Source of the DNA: Thermoplasmata archaeon
GTDB lineage: Archaea > Thermoplasmatota > E2 > UBA9212
Length of the DNA stretch: 5,340 nt
Reading direction: 5' to 3'
NCBI GenBank assembly: GCA_013329495.1
Contig: DUKC01000175.1
Coordinates: 1-5,340, forward strand
Part shown: in pieces, positions 5,260 to 5,340 of the stretch
How positions within the stretch are numbered: the first letter of the stretch is position 1
How the letters are laid out: each line of letters starts with the position of its first letter
The notes under the pieces: model-generated
Told to the model about the DNA's origin: nothing
Databases searched by the model: none
What the model saw: only the letters and a program-made list of their open reading frames with translations
Program-made: the position numbers and the translations under genes

Positions 5260-5340
5260 ATGAAGGAGGATGGCTATAGCCATCGATGGGACCAAGGTGG
5301 CGTAAATAAGGTTATGCAACAACGGGCTCACTTACGGATA
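5260..5340 (+). CDS. possible gene start running off the right edge (partial)
   Basis: An ATG at 5260 is preceded by GGAGG (5249-5253) at six bases, an ideal Shine-Dalgarno spacing, and the frame stays open for all 27 codons to the edge (MKEDGYSHRWDQGG...). A second ATG at 5270, also just after GGAGG, reads MAIAIDGTKVA and then stops at TAA (5303-5305). The purine-rich context produces SD-like motifs by chance, and 27 codons are too few to identify a family. Confidence 0.3.
   Translation, partial: MKEDGYSHRWDQGGVNKVMQQRAHLRI

Noticed and set aside
5080..5331. 83-codon minus-strand ORF rich in Leu and Phe
   Set aside because: Its hydrophobic stretch is the translation of the pyrimidine complement of a purine tract; no supporting start signal or recognisable family.

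Overview
The window looks archaeal. It carries a class I lysyl-tRNA synthetase of the archaeal kind, an archaeal-type RNase P RNA preceded by a strong BRE/TATA promoter (TTTATAAAT), GTG start codons, and short leaders behind AT-rich TATA-like boxes. The membrane Fe-S protein at the left is of a type common in anaerobes. The sequence does not let me name a genus; an uncultured anaerobic euryarchaeal-type lineage is a reasonable guess, not a result.

Layout, left to right. (1) 1-68: a purine-rich end that may be the acidic C-terminal tail of a gene from the left. (2) 233-1366 (+): a NapH/CcoG-like membrane polyferredoxin with two [4Fe-4S] clusters and an unusual soluble segment of about 75 residues near the N-terminus. 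Its stop codon lies inside a perfect four-copy 19-bp tandem repeat (1336-1411). (3) 1495-3156 (-): class I LysRS (lysS), convergent with the Fe-S gene. (4) 3157-3353: divergent intergenic region. (5) 3383-3776 (+): RNase P RNA (rnpB) with a closing P1 helix and a T-tract terminator. (6) 4896 down to 3880 (-): two 161-residue ORFs in exactly the same frame, an N-terminal secreted domain and a C-terminal coiled coil, separated by a single TGA and 15 further sense codons. (7) 4940-5259: gene-poor DNA with inverted and direct repeats. (8) 5260-5340 (+): a short ORF with a good Shine-Dalgarno, running off the edge.

How the parts fit: lysS and rnpB are housekeeping translation/tRNA-maturation genes read divergently from a shared 226-bp gap (3157-3382). 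The Fe-S protein probably moves electrons at the membrane. The secreted/coiled-coil locus has no recognised function. It is the most unusual part of the window because its two halves read as one protein of 338 codons broken by one TGA, and because its transcript converges on, and may run into, the 3' end of rnpB.
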